Positions 18,567 to 29,262 of a DNA stretch of 45,937 nucleotides are shown here, piece after piece. Position numbers and translations under genes: made by a program. The stretch comes from Blattamonas nauphoetae (taxonomy: Eukaryota > Preaxostyla > Oxymonadida): NCBI GenBank assembly GCA_033064195.1, contig JARBJD010000467.1:1-45937 (forward strand), read 5' to 3'. The notes under the pieces are model-generated. The model worked only from the letters and a program-made list of their open reading frames with translations, searched no databases and was not told where the DNA came from. Position 1 is the first letter of the stretch; each line of letters starts with the position of its first letter.

Positions 18567-18925
18567 ATCGCGGATGACTATGGAATGGTGGGAATGTGGA
18601 GCACATCTCATTTCGACGAGATAAACGAGAAGTGTTTCTGCTATGTCCAAAAGACGAGATTGGGAAAGATAATCTGGTCACAATGCATCGTGCAGGGACG
18701 CCAGTACTTGTTTGGAGAGAGGACGGTTGACGATGTGACAGTCAAAGACAGTCGCGTTGAGAACGACGAACCCAAAACAGCAAACTATTTCTGGACGATT
18801 GGAGGCAATCCCAGAATCTGTTCGTCAGCACCAGCAATCAGTCTATTCCCAACATCCGAGGAGTGTCCGCAGAAATCATTGTGGAGTCTTTCGAGAGAGG
18901 AGGTTTCGACGTGTCATTTGAGTTC
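18567..18925 (-). repeat. array 3' module of copy D
   Basis: Conserved module with GACGGTTGACGATGTGACAG and CATCCGAGGAGTGTCCGCAG. Relative to copy B it has lost one base early, breaking the plus-strand frame. Confidence 0.75.
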
Positions 18926-20002
18926 TCACAATTCAGTGCATTCCACATTCGATCCCAGTCTTTGCGAGATGGAGTGACAATAATAACCAACGATGCGATC
19001 ATAATTTCTGCCTATGTCCCTCATCATCATCTGTTCGAGTGTGTTTTCGAAGCCTTCCGAAAGCAGAGCTTGCATCACTCGCTTTCCACATTGGGTTACT
19101 TCCGGATTTTCCGTCTTCCATTCTCTGATCGAATTGTTGATGTTGATGACAACTGTCCAAATCAGAACATTGACTTCAATCGATGAGAGAAATTAGGAAA
19201 TGGCCATCACAATTGGAGATGCGAGAACAAATTCCAATGTTGGACGATGAAAAGGGCATATTCGGATGAGTTTGCCCAGCAATAACGTGAGGTTGCTGGA
19301 CAAGTCTCCATTGACGATGGACCGATTTGAGATCAGAAATGTCACAAATCGAGATGATGGAATAAAGACCTTCTGAAAGAGCAGTTCACGAAGGTCGAAT
19401 GTGTCCGCTGCATCAGTGATGCCAAGGTCGCTGAGAGATGATGAAGATGCGAGGTCGACAAGAGTGGAGAAGATTCTGATCAGATGGGTGATGATCTCTT
19501 CATTTCCTGAAATTGGCAGCGTGTGAGGTTGCATAGTCGCTAATATGTTGTTGATGAGATCGAAGTCCACGAGACGACATCGAATTTCTGGTGACGCACG
19601 CATTGTTGTTTCTCGAACGAACGACAACGCTACGGCAACTACAGTCGAGTGGTGAGATGACACCAGAGTGACAATGCTCTCAACGAAGCCAGCACACGAT
19701 CCTCCTGAAGAGGGAACGAGTTTAGTCACGAGTTGATCGGCAAGTTGTGTGTCTCCCATCGGTCCAAGGTTTAGCAAAAATCGGGCAGTTCTGTCTTGAA
19801 GAGCACCGTCAAAAGGATATTCAGCTTTTACAAGGGCAACCAGTGAAGAGAAAATGGCTGATTTGTCATCAAGTGATAATTCAGAGTTCACATCGAAATT
19901 CATAAAAGGTTCTTCTTTAAACCTGATAATCGAAGGTGATTCCGGAGAATCATTCGATAAGGTATCGTCCGAAGTCTTCAAAGAATCTGTTTCACTTTCC
20001 AT
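18926..20002 (-). pseudogene. array copy D, ARM/HEAT-like family, one in-frame stop
   Basis: Family blocks run from the ATG at 20002 (MESETDSLKTSDDTLSNDSP), 13 bp from the start motif, to FVLASPIVMAIS, where a TAA at 19193-19195 replaces the usual SSCLS tract. The same frame then continues through ENTLEQMMM-type sequence to TGA 18926-18928, so the C-terminal ~85 codons are preserved. Family members have Ser or Cys at this site, so recoding of TAA as Gln does not explain it. A truncated 269-residue product is possible. The middle segment (RCRLVDFDLINNILATMQPH) is nearly the same as in copy I. Confidence 0.8.
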
Positions 20003-21174
20003 TGGTGAGTGTGGAGGATCATCCCATTGGTCGTCAATCGATCATTCTCATCAAAATCCTTGTACAATACACGAAATGTTCGAAGAAATAAAAAAAAAGA
20101 TAATGAGTTGAACGAAATGAGTCATCACTGGCAACGAATACATTCCTGTCTGGAATGGTGGGTTTCCGTCGTGAGTTTCTCACTCAAGATCCACAGATAA
20201 ATAATATCGACTTTTCAAACCAACGCACATGAAGCGAGAAACTTCAATTTGTGGATGGTGAAGAGGTGAGAGGGCGATGGACGGACAAAAGGAGGTGACG
20301 ATTCTCGTTCATGGCGAAGAGACGAGAAGAACAGAAGTGTTCCGAAAATGGCATGTTTGCACAATTGGGCGCGAATTGGGCTTTGTTCAAGATCAATATA
20401 GACCAGTTCAGTGAAATAGAGTTCGTGTTCAGAAATGAAAGATATTGAGTCAGAAGGACAGAACAAGGGCAGGCCAATCCAACCGTGTTCCATCGAAGAA
20501 TGGCTCAACATCAGAAAATGACAACAGTGCAACTCCAAACTCGTCTGGTTGTGTTGGAAGTGATGAACGACGAAAACGCCAGCGTGGAATCCAATTCCAG
20601 AACAGGAACAAGATGGCTGGTCATTCCAGTTCCGATTGTGCCAGCCGAGTGGCGGAGTCCATTCTGTCGTTTGGAGTGGAATGGACGGCGATCTGAAGAG
20701 AGTGACGACAGTGTTGAGAAGAGAGCTCGTTTGGAGGAGTGTTGGCATGGTGGAGTTCCTCATCGTCTGAAAAGCGATTCAACGCACACACAGTCCAAAG
20801 GGCGAGAAATCGGGCGATCATCCAGCTTTCCAAGAGTGACATCTGAACAGCGCCTCATAAGTCTCTTCCTTCCTTTCCGGTCATTGACTATCCAACTTGG
20901 ACAATGTTCAGAATCGACATCAGAGAAGCGTTTGAAGGATCTGATGATCCTCTCTTCGCTTCGAGAAAAGGACACGCAGTTGAACGGATGTAACCAATTG
21001 CGCCACAAGTTGCTCCAACTCCGACGATGGGCCATGCAGAGTTGTCCCCATGTGGACCAATGGAGTCGTGTAGAGTTGCTTGGATTCACTGATTTCGGAC
21101 GGCAGTTTTGGGATCGGTTCCAGCAACGACAATAATGTTTGAGATATAAGTCAGCGAGCGGCACGATCATAGAG
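20003..21174. repeat. 5' flank and spacer between D and E
   Basis: It holds the D start motif, a leader with CATTCCTGTCTGGAATGG, and then the long spacer type also seen between K/L and L/M (ATCGAAGAATGGCTCAACAT; GGAACAAGATGGC). Fragments of plus-strand frames (DGQKEVTILVHGEE...) correspond to the better-preserved frame at 41655-42008 but are interrupted here. Confidence 0.65.
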
Positions 21175-21542
21175 CCAATCGGGGATGGCTGTGGAAGGGC
21201 TGAAATGTAGGGCGCATCCCATTTCGAAGAGATAAACGAGATGTGTTTCTGAGATGGTCCAAAAGTCGTGATTGATAAAGATAATCTTGTCACAATGCAT
21301 CGTTCAGGGACACCAGGAATTGTTTGGAGAGAGGACGGTTGACGATGTGACAGTCAAAGACAGCCGCGGTGAGAACGACGAACCCAAAAAAAGCAGACCA
21401 TTTCTGGACGATTTGAGGCGATTTCAGAATCTGTTCGTCGGCACCAGCAATCAGAGCATTCCCAAAACCCGAGGAGTGTCCACAGAAATTATGAGGGAGT
21501 CATTCGAGAGAGGTGGCTTCGACGCGACAATTGAGATCTAAT
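21175..21542 (-). repeat. array 3' module of copy E
   Basis: Conserved module; the phrase around 21340-21360 (GGACGGTTGACGATGTGACA) is identical to most other copies. Confidence 0.75.
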
Positions 21543-22616
21543 CTATATCAATTTCTTCATATTCGTTCCCAGCTTTTGTGAGATATTGAGACAATAATTG
21601 ACAAGAAAGTGGCCGTAATCTCCGTTCTCGTCGTATTTCATGATCTGTTCGAGTGTGTCTTCGAAGCCTTCCGAAAACAGAGCTTGCGTCATCCGTTTCC
21701 CAGATTGGATCACTTCTGCACCTTCTTTATTGCGTTCTTCAAGCGAATAGTTGATGCGGTCGAGAGTATTCCAGAGAGGATCATCGTCTTCGACAAGTGT
21801 GAGAAGACTTGAGAAGTTCATCGCAATCGGATATGCGAGAACATATTCCAATGTTGGACGATGAAATGGACTTATTTCAAGGAGTGTGGTCAATAGATCC
21901 ATGAAAGAATGCAACAAGTCTCCCTTGAGGATGAGCCGATTTGAGATCAGAAAGATGAAAAATTGAGACGATGGAAGCACGACCTTGTGAAAGATCATTT
22001 CACGATGGTTGAATTGGTCAATAGCCGCAATGAGGCCAAGTTTACTGAGAGATGATGGAGTTGCGAGATCGAGGCAATCGAAGACGATCCAGACGAGATT
22101 GTCGAATATCGTTTCATTCCCTGTGATTGGCAGTGTGTGAGGTTGAACAGTCGCTAACACTTTGCTGACAAGATCAGACTGTATGGGACGATGCCGAATT
22201 TCTGTTGATGATATGAGTATTGTTTGGTTAATCAACGACAACGCTGTAGAAACTACAGTCGAGTAGGGAGATGACACCAGAGTGACAATGCTCTCCACAA
22301 AGCCAGTCGGTGATCCTGCTGAAGAGGGAACGAGTTCAGTCACGAGCTTCGCGGCAACTTGTGCGTCCCATTGCGGTTCGACATTCTTCAGAAATCGGAC
22401 AGCTCTCAACTGCAATGCATTGTCGAATGGGTAGTCAGCTTTCACGAGGGCAACAAGTGAATTGTAAATGGTTGATTTGTCCTCAAACGACAATTCTGTG
22501 TTTTCATCGAAATTCAGGAAAGGTTCTTGCAATGTGTCTACTGTTGAATAAAATTCCCGTGAACAGCTCAAAGAGGCACCAGATGACGTTCTCGAACGAG
22601 CTGGCTCGTTTGCCAT
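21543..22616 (-). CDS. array copy E, ARM/HEAT-like repeat protein, intact
   Basis: A protein of 357 residues with an ATG at 22616, 14 bp after a GATCATCCCAT motif. Blocks: LSFEDKSTIYNSLVALVKAD, FVESIVTLVSSPYSTVVSTA, RHRPIQSDLVSKVLATVQPH, LSKLGLIAAIDQFNHREMIF, FHRPTLEYVLAYPIAMNF, SGKRMTQALFSEGFEDTLEQ. It ends in LGTNMKKLI and TAG; most intact copies use TGA. The N-terminus (ANEPARSRTSSGASL) is Ser-rich. Beyond its 5' side the array is interrupted by the surface-protein and kinase island. Confidence 0.8.
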   Translation of the reverse strand: MANEPARSRTSSGASLSCSREFYSTVDTLQEPFLNFDENTELSFEDKSTIYNSLVALVKADYPFDNALQLRAVRFLKNVEPQWDAQVAAKLVTELVPSSAGSPTGFVESIVTLVSSPYSTVVSTALSLINQTILISSTEIRHRPIQSDLVSKVLATVQPHTLPITGNETIFDNLVWIVFDCLDLATPSSLSKLGLIAAIDQFNHREMIFHKVVLPSSQFFIFLISNRLILKGDLLHSFMDLLTTLLEISPFHRPTLEYVLAYPIAMNFSSLLTLVEDDDPLWNTLDRINYSLEERNKEGAEVIQSGKRMTQALFSEGFEDTLEQIMKYDENGDYGHFLVNYCLNISQKLGTNMKKLI

Positions 22617-22742
22617 TTAAAAAACAGACAGATCATCCCATCATTCTCAAGTTTGCTTTTGTGGAATGAAAAGAAAACGAAAAACTCGGGACATGCCTCA
22701 AATTTTGGAATGAAAACAGACGAAGAATGTTTGTGAAACGAT

Positions 22743-23852
22743 TCAGATATGAAGAGAGCTCGTTTGGAGGAAAGAATGGGGAGTTTCTTTCACACCAGCC
22801 ACGACAAGTGGCATCACGTGAGCACTGGTTGCGTTGAGAATGAAACGACAGTCAAACAACTTCAGAGTGCCTTTCAGTTCGCCAATGGAGATGACTTGGA
22901 AATATTCAGTTTGAGTGGAGGAGGAGAAGTTGCACGAGATGAAGTGGAAGTGTTTGATTCCAGCAACCGTAACATAACGCCCAGTGTTGGATGTGAAGTC
23001 CTGCACAACATTCTGTGTGATCTGAGTTTCAGTATTCGAGTGTGTGCGAGTTGATCGTGTTGGGTTCTCGGATTCCAGGATGGTTGTGTCGAGACAGTCA
23101 AAAGTGTGCGAATGCCCAAGAACGACTGTCACTGTTCCGTAAAGAGCGTTTTCAACTCGTTCCACATCGTTTCCAGCCATCAGCTGTTGTAATCATGCTC
23201 CGCGGCGAGTTGGGAATGAAGACGACATCGAACTCATGTTGCGGAACGAGCAGGAGGTGATTGATGTCGACAGAGTCAACAGTGGAGTGTTTGTTGGAAG
23301 ATGACATGCAAGTCCCGAACTCTCGGAGAGTGTCGCGGATGACACGGAGAGCGATGAGATGGCGACGGTGGCGTGCTCTGTGATTGGCTGCAAAGCTGAT
23401 ATTTCCGAAAATGGAGGGACAACAGCCGTGTTTGAAGAGATCGAGGTGTCGATGAGGGTCAGAGAAGGGCTGATTCCCTGACATTCTGCGGCAGTTGAGA
23501 GGAGGAAGGGAGCAACTGACGACGACAGGGTAACGGTGCATCCCAACAACAACAGTGCAGAGCTCTCCACAACAGCACATCGGATGTTGGGGATGACTGC
23601 ATTTTGAGCCGATTCCGACGACGGCGTCTTGTTTTGTGGAGATTTGTCGTGGAGCAAGTTCAAGTGGAGGGATTCCAACAAGACAGATGAATTTGTCACC
23701 TGAAATAAAGACCGAAGTAGTTTTGAATCGGCATGGCGAGATTTCACGGGAAACGCGGAGACTGTCTCGTGATCTTCCGACGAGAGGAGAATGCTGTGTT
23801 TGTGGTTTCTTTGACAGTCATCTCTGTGGAAACAAACGGAGAGGACGAACAT
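22743..23852 (-). pseudogene. beta-helix-type surface protein remnant, one in-frame stop
   Basis: Two open stretches in one frame, separated by a single TGA at 23190-23192, give about 370 codons. The sequence is Ser/Thr/Leu-rich with repeated short strands (SSVAPFLLS, ITSCSFRNMSS, ALYGTVTVVLGHSHTFDC, FHFISCNFSSSTQT), the pattern of parallel beta-helix (pectin-lyase-like) proteins that I associate with oxymonad surface proteins. There is no N-terminal signal or membrane anchor, so both ends are probably missing. The 3' end meets a GAGAGCTCGTTTGGAGGA phrase that also occurs in array spacers, which suggests a rearrangement point there. Confidence 0.6.
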
Positions 23853-23990
23853 TCATAAGCACAGCCGTATACCGTGATTGTCGAGAGTTGTTTCGAAGCT
23901 GTTCTGAGGAATGATTTGATCAAACCACAGATTGTATCTCTCTTAATCAAATTCCTTCAAAACTTGTAGACATCTTTCTTTTACCATACT

Positions 23991-25994
23991 ATGAGCCGAA
24001 TTGTGCCTTCTGATCTGCCTCCAGTGCTCCACAGGCGCTTCAGAATTCATCGTTCCAAGCAGATTGGTCGTGGTTCTTTCGGCTCGATCTTCAGTTGCAC
24101 TGATCTTCATACAGGCGAGGCCCTTGCCGTGAAAGTGGAGCCGAATTCAAAAGATTCTCTTCTTCGATACGAACATCACATTCTGAAGAAGCTGCGAATG
24201 TTTCGGGGATTTCCATCGGTCTACACATGCTCGAAGTCGGATGCCCACACGTTTGTTGTGATGACCCGGCTGGGCCCAAACTTGGACGAAGTGTGGAAAG
24301 AGAACGGGAGGGCCTTCTCCCTCGCCACGCTGGCTCACATTGGGATTCAAGCTGTGACGCTGCTGGAACGGCTGCATTCCGTCGGCTTTCTGCATCGCGA
24401 CATCAAGCCAGAGAACTTCCTGTTCAGCAGAGACAACACCAGCCAAGAACTGTTCCTGATTGACTTTGGATTGTCGAAGCGGTTCCAACGCGAGCAGGAT
24501 GGGGAGCACATCGCGTTCCGGACGGGCAAGATGATGACAGGCACGCCTCGATATGCGTCAGTGTCGGCGCACCTGGGAATGGAGCAGGGGCGGAAGGACG
24601 ACCTTGTGAGTCTTTTCCACGTGCTGGTATATCAACTGGAAGGCCATCTGCCGTGGATGGGCATGGCAGGCTCGACAGAAGCGAAGAAGTGTGCAAAGAT
24701 CCGAACAGTAAAGATGGGGACGAGTGTGGAGTCGTTCCCCAATCTGCCTCTTCCACTCGCCACCTTCTTCCACTGTGTGTCTGCCCTTCCTTTCGCAGCT
24801 GTCCCGCCGTATGCCTTCCTCCGCCGCCTTCTTCTGGATGTGGGGAGGCTGGACAAGAAGGCCCTCACTCGCTATGGGTCAGACGTGTTCTCGACCGAAC
24901 AGCGCTTCTTGCAGACCTATCGCTACGAATGGATGGAGGAGTGTGGCACGCAGACAGTGCTGGTGAGCGCCGACGAGAACAGACCGTCTTCCCCAATTGT
25001 CGAACTGGAACTTCCCAAACCGAAACGAACCAAGACTGACTCGCTTGAAAAAGGAAAATCAGGCACATTCGCGTGGACTCGATCCAAAAGCTCGCCACTT
25101 CTCACCCTGCTTGAGAGCAGATGTCGAGACAACCTCAAAACAGACAATGCGGATGACACGAAAAACCCCGATCGAATGTCCCAAATATCACCAAACCCAA
25201 AAGGAGCCCTGCCTCACCCAGCTGTGCACAATCCTGATTCTTCGTTGTTGATTCCTTTGTCGTCCACATTCATCAACCAGAGCATCACTTTTCCGTCGCC
25301 GATCTTCTCGCCACTCCCGCCCGTGATCCACGTGCCCTCACCCATCTTCTCGACTCCCACATCTGACAGTTCTGACCACGCTCCTTTCTCTTTATTTCGA
25401 CGGTGTTTGTCGCCTGTTCGTCAAACAATTTGGCGACAAAACCACATCTTCACTCACACCGCCCACCACTCTGAAATCCACAATGTGTCCCCTGTGGCTC
25501 CTCCACACACGCTTGAGAAGAGTGCATCGACGTCGATTTTCGATACAACAGCACCACACTCCATCGCTCGCCCTTTGACCAAAAGTGGAGATATCTCGAA
25601 GCAGCAGATGCCATCGCAGCATCTTCACTCGCATTCCAACAGAAATGAGGACGACCGACATCGAAGCGATCAGACGAGCCTCTTTCCGAGTTCGAAGGCA
25701 GTTTCGCAAGAGTTGTCGTTTTCGCTGCTCTTCCCTTCGACACTCTTTTCTGCCGATTCGCATGGTCACTTTGCACATCCACCGATTCCATTTGCGAAGA
25801 ACGCTGGACGAGTCGGCCTTCCGCCGAAGAGCCCAACATCCAAACGTCCGATCGGAACAACATTCGCAAAAGAGACCAAACCGAAGGGACGCTATTTTGG
25901 AGACACAACACAGAGTGGAGGGTGGACACCAGGCACTCGAATCAGCCTGCCGATACTGTCAGATGGGGGGAGAGAGAGATCGGGTTTTTTCTGA
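23991..25994 (+). CDS. casein kinase 1 family protein kinase
   Basis: A protein of 667 residues, intact and GC-richer than the array. The N-terminal kinase domain (about 15-300) has the glycine loop IGRGSFG (25-31), the VAIK-type lysine K48, catalytic HRDIKPENFL (135-144; D137), IDFGLSK (157-163) and the CK1-specific GTPRYASVSAHLGMEQGRKD in place of the usual APE segment. The CK1 family phosphorylates Ser/Thr in signalling, trafficking and cytoskeletal proteins. The C-terminal ~350 residues are Ser/Pro/His/Thr-rich and probably disordered, with repeated PSPIFS phrases. It starts 138 bp from the beta-helix remnant, divergently. No array start motif precedes it. No introns seen. Confidence 0.92.
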   Translation: MSRIVPSDLPPVLHRRFRIHRSKQIGRGSFGSIFSCTDLHTGEALAVKVEPNSKDSLLRYEHHILKKLRMFRGFPSVYTCSKSDAHTFVVMTRLGPNLDEVWKENGRAFSLATLAHIGIQAVTLLERLHSVGFLHRDIKPENFLFSRDNTSQELFLIDFGLSKRFQREQDGEHIAFRTGKMMTGTPRYASVSAHLGMEQGRKDDLVSLFHVLVYQLEGHLPWMGMAGSTEAKKCAKIRTVKMGTSVESFPNLPLPLATFFHCVSALPFAAVPPYAFLRRLLLDVGRLDKKALTRYGSDVFSTEQRFLQTYRYEWMEECGTQTVLVSADENRPSSPIVELELPKPKRTKTDSLEKGKSGTFAWTRSKSSPLLTLLESRCRDNLKTDNADDTKNPDRMSQISPNPKGALPHPAVHNPDSSLLIPLSSTFINQSITFPSPIFSPLPPVIHVPSPIFSTPTSDSSDHAPFSLFRRCLSPVRQTIWRQNHIFTHTAHHSEIHNVSPVAPPHTLEKSASTSIFDTTAPHSIARPLTKSGDISKQQMPSQHLHSHSNRNEDDRHRSDQTSLFPSSKAVSQELSFSLLFPSTLFSADSHGHFAHPPIPFAKNAGRVGLPPKSPTSKRPIGTTFAKETKPKGRYFGDTTQSGGWTPGTRISLPILSDGGRERSGFF

Positions 25995-26250
25995 ATGGGT
26001 CTGTTCGTTGCATGTGGCGAGATGAATTCTTGACCTTTTCTATCTTCTCTTCGGATTCCCCTCTTTTGTACTTCCCTGTCACCCGATTATCACGTTCCTC
26101 GCTTTCAATCTTGTTTTCTTCATCATGAACGGAATTCATCAGTGCCCTCTTTCTGTTGGTCGTTTTCCAATTCAAACGATCTGTGCTCACCACGCAGATG
26201 TTCATTTCCATCGCTCTCTCGTCATTCGTTTGATCAAAGTGATTGTCGGA

Positions 26251-26523
26251 TTAATACACGGTGAGGTTAATGAAAAATAAGACAAAAGCTGCCATGAGTA
26301 TCGAGTTGGATGTGACCAAACGACAAACACTTAATCTCTCCCATTTGTCTCGATAATGTCTTCCGAACTGCTTTTTGGTCAACTGACGACATACCTCCTG
26401 TCTCAGTGGGACAACATGGAAAGTCGACATATCAGAAATGAGAGCGTACAGGAGAAGCAATGATGGATCGTAAAAGTGCGAAGCATGAACGACAGAAACG
26501 ACTTGGCTTTGTGTTGGCTTCAC
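26251..26523 (-). CDS. hypothetical small protein or exon with C-terminal membrane helix
   Basis: A 90-codon open frame ending in a hydrophobic segment (SILMAAFVLFFINLTVY) that would suit a tail anchor. A GTATGTCG donor-like site inside it (rc near 26390) and further open sequence up to 26750 on the same strand hint at a spliced gene, but I could not fix the exons. No family recognised. Confidence 0.3.
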   Translation of the reverse strand: MKPTQSQVVSVVHASHFYDPSLLLLYALISDMSTFHVVPLRQEVCRQLTKKQFGRHYRDKWERLSVCRLVTSNSILMAAFVLFFINLTVY

Positions 26524-26849
26524 GCTGACAAATATGGATTCATCGAAAATAAAAAGGGCACACGTCCACAGGGATGTTCTCTTCGCGATGCAGGCCTGCT
26601 CAAATGTTCACAACGCTTTTCTTTCGTTGGTTTGCGGAGTCTTGTTTGAGTTGTGGATCACCGCCAATATTCCGAGTTCTGCGAAGAAGGTGACTACAAT
26701 TTGTGCCCATTGCAACAAAAGTCTGCAATTGGACGAAGTCTACCGATAATCAAAGAAGATCTCATGAATGAGCGAATCTGTGGTTGAATGGGAAAAAAGA
26801 CTGATAAACGATGGAATCGTTTGAGAAAAATAGAAAAACAAACCTAAAA
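26524..26849. other. intergenic stretch left of unit F
   Basis: It contains a 71-codon plus-strand frame (26534-26749) with a hydrophobic stretch that may be a shadow of sequence on the other strand. Nothing is called. Confidence 0.4.
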
Positions 26850-27172
26850 CAGATTGTAGATGGTTGAGGAGGGCGTGAATGTGGGGGACAACCAATCTCG
26901 ACGAGAGAAACGAGATGTGATTCAGAGATGGTTCAAAAGTTGAGATTGGGAAAGATAATCTGGTCACAATGTGTCGTTAAGTGACAAAAGGAAGTGGTTG
27001 GAGAGAGGACGGTTGATGATGTGACAGTCAAAGACAGCCGCGTTGAGAACAACGAACCCAAAAGAGCAAACCATTTCTGGACGATTGGAGGTGATCCCAG
27101 AGTCTGTTCATCTGCCTCAGCAATCAAAGCATTCCCAACATCCGAAGAGAGTCCGCAGAAATCATTGTGGAG
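26850..27172 (-). repeat. array 3' module of copy F
   Basis: Conserved module ending directly at the F stop. The shared CTCTCGAATGA phrase provides the TGA of both F and H. Confidence 0.75.
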
Positions 27173-28330
27173 TCATTCGAGAGAGTCGTCATCGTCTTCA
27201 GTTTCTTCCTCATCGTCTTCATTTTCTTCGTCATCGTCTTCAGTTTCTTCGTCATCATCGTAGTCAGAGTCTATCACATTCAATCCCAGCTTTTGCGAGA
27301 TTTGCTCACAACTTCCGACAACGACATCCAAAATTATGCCCTCTCCGGACATCAGTCTCTGTTCGAGTGTGTCTTCGAAGCCTTCCGAAATCAGAGCTTG
27401 CATCATCCGTTTCCCAGATTGGGCCACTTCTGGGCCTTCTTCTGTCCATTCTGTCAGCGATTGGTTGATACCACTGAGAGGAATCCAGACATCACCATCA
27501 TTTTCGATGAACGAGTGACAGCTTGTGAATGTCATTGCAATCGGAGAAGCGAGAACAAACTCCAATGTTGGACGATGAAATTGACACATTTGAAGGAGAG
27601 TGCCCAATATAGACATGAAGGAGAAGAACAACTTTCCATTGAGGATGAGCCGATTTGACATCAGAAATGTCACAAATTGAGACGATGGTAGCACGACCTT
27701 CTGAAAGATCATTTCATAATGATTGAATGGGTCAATTGTATCTGCAAGGCCTATGTATTCGAGAAAATCTGGAAAAGCGTGGCCGAGGCAATGGCAAATA
27801 ATTCTGACGAGTTTGTTGAGCATTTTTTCATTTCCTGAAATTGACAGTGTGTGAGGTTGAACAATCGCTAACACTTTGGGAACGAGATCAGACTTCACGA
27901 GCTGATATTGAATTGGTGATGATGGCCAAAATGCTGCGAAGAGGAACGACATCGCTGCAGCAGCCACTCTCGAGTGGGGAGATGACAGCAGAGTGACAAT
28001 ATTCGCAACAAAGCCAGCAGCCCATCCAGCTGAAGAGTGAACGAGTTTAGTGACGAGTTTCTCTGCGAGATCACGTTCGTTCTTCTTCGGTTCGAGACAC
28101 TTTAAAAACGGGACAGCTTTATCTTGAAGGGCATCGTCAAATGGATATCCTGCTTTGACGAGTGATACAAGTGAACAGTAAATCCTCGATTTTTCCTCAA
28201 AGGACAATTCTGAGCAGATAACGAAATTGAGGAATGGTTCACGTCCTGGATCGATTGTTGCAAGAGTGACAGCTCTGTGTGGAGTTTGAGGGTCGGAACT
28301 TTTCTGGAACACACGTGGATTGATCGACAT
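27173..28330 (-). CDS. array copy F, ARM/HEAT-like repeat protein with acidic tail, intact
   Basis: A protein of 385 residues, the longest copy. The start MSINPRVFQKSSD is shared only with H; the motif variant GATCGACCCATT lies 14 bp upstream. Family blocks are complete: LSFEEKSRIYCSLVSLVKAG, LLSSPHSRVAAAAMSFLFA, LVKSDLVPKVLAIVQPHTL, EMIFQKVVLPSSQFVTFLMS, FHRPTLEFVLASPIAMTF, SGKRMMQALISEGFEDTLEQ. The C-terminal 27 residues are almost only Asp and Glu, built of a 7-residue repeat encoded by a 21-bp minisatellite. The acidic tail is unique in the array and may come from repeat expansion just before the stop. Confidence 0.82.
   Translation of the reverse strand: MSINPRVFQKSSDPQTPHRAVTLATIDPGREPFLNFVICSELSFEEKSRIYCSLVSLVKAGYPFDDALQDKAVPFLKCLEPKKNERDLAEKLVTKLVHSSAGWAAGFVANIVTLLSSPHSRVAAAAMSFLFAAFWPSSPIQYQLVKSDLVPKVLAIVQPHTLSISGNEKMLNKLVRIICHCLGHAFPDFLEYIGLADTIDPFNHYEMIFQKVVLPSSQFVTFLMSNRLILNGKLFFSFMSILGTLLQMCQFHRPTLEFVLASPIAMTFTSCHSFIENDGDVWIPLSGINQSLTEWTEEGPEVAQSGKRMMQALISEGFEDTLEQRLMSGEGIILDVVVGSCEQISQKLGLNVIDSDYDDDEETEDDDEENEDDEEETEDDDDSLE
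27189..27262. repeat. 21-bp minisatellite encoding the acidic tail of F
   Basis: Three and a half units of TCATCGTCTTCAGTTTCTTC plus one base start at 27189, 27210, 27231 and 27252. In frame they give a repeating Asp/Glu/Thr heptad. Confidence 0.88.
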
Positions 28331-28909
28331 TCGATGAATGGAAAGATCGACCCATTCACAAGTTAGGATAAATTCTGGTTGATTATTCGAAACATTTTCT
28401 TCAAAGGAGAATCAAAAAAGTCACGCCAATGAGCTTGCCGATCCATTTCAACGACCTGAATGTTCCCAAATAAACAGAGAAATCGTATGACGACAATCTT
28501 CCTTCTTAAACAGAAGGGAAACGGCACTTGACTCTCCGTTTGTCCTGAATCACCAAGGTAGTGTTTCACTCAGCCTCCGCCTTTCCTCAATCAGAAATTG
28601 GAGGAAGAGCGAGAGAAGAGTGGAGGGTCACCAACAACCTTCTTCGCTGCCTTCTTCCTTCCACATCCAGACACAGCATCATCGAGTTCAACGTGTGACC
28701 ATGTCCACACGAGTCATCCTCACTTGATGCACGCCTCGTTGCTGTCTGATCACATTTTGGTGATGATGTCTCGCCGTGTCTTGTTTGCCAACTGACTCCC
28801 TCCACACTTGTCGAGCTCACTGATGCAGATGTCAGCAAATCGCTCCCATCGCAGCTCAATCTGGTCATCGAACGAATCCAGTGTGGATTGATGAATGGTG
28901 AGAATGACA
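28331..28909 (-). repeat. 5' flank of F, near-identical to 32911-33489
   Basis: Apart from a few substitutions it matches the H flank at a constant 4,580-bp offset, and the match extends about 190 bp into both genes. The copy ends sharply at AGAATGACA. It also contains the exon-like fragment at 28750-28905. Confidence 0.92.
28750..28905 (-). pseudogene. exon-like fragment upstream of F (twin at 33330-33485)
   Basis: About 50 codons of credible protein sequence (STLDSFDDQIELRWERFADI, then SELDKCGGSQLANKTRRDII) ending at TGA. The twin upstream of H differs at a few codons, all without stops. Probably a captured piece of an unrelated gene carried along by array duplication. Confidence 0.35.
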
Positions 28910-29262
28910 ATCGAGGTGAAGAAAGAATTCGGAGGTGAAGAGGAGGACAAACACACTCCTCGAAGGGATCTCGTCATAATTCAGTGTCTGTCCAATTCAC
29001 TCTCATTTGAGATGGGAGGGAGAGCAGGGCGTGTCCAGTATTTCACTTTTCAGTTTGTGTTCTCCAATCACAACAACAATCAAACCCTGATTGGTGTTGT
29101 AAAGACATGCTTCCCTTCCACATCGATATCTGAGCAGTAGAGGGAACAAAAGAGATGAAGACGACAGAAAAATCGAAATGAAGAACAAAAAGAAAAGTGG
29201 GAAAGAAAGTGCGGATGGCACAAACACAAGAAGCAGAAAAAAGAGAGGACACACATCAAAAA
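28910..29262. other. spacer between F and G
   Basis: Unique to this gap. It contains a plus-strand open stretch (28895-29140, 81 codons) of uncertain meaning; no family recognised. Confidence 0.4.

Noticed and set aside
19193-19195. Alternative genetic code (TAA read as Gln) to explain the stop in copy D
   Set aside because: Family members have Ser or Cys there, not Gln, and TAA or TAG end other genes in sensible places.
23193-23260. Frameshift between the two halves of the beta-helix gene
   Set aside because: Both halves are in the same frame; a single in-frame TGA separates them.
28587-28910. 107-codon minus-strand frame upstream of F (and its twin at 33167-33490)
   Set aside because: It overlaps the more protein-like fragment in another frame (28750-28905) and has low-complexity Ser/Arg composition; only the latter is reported.
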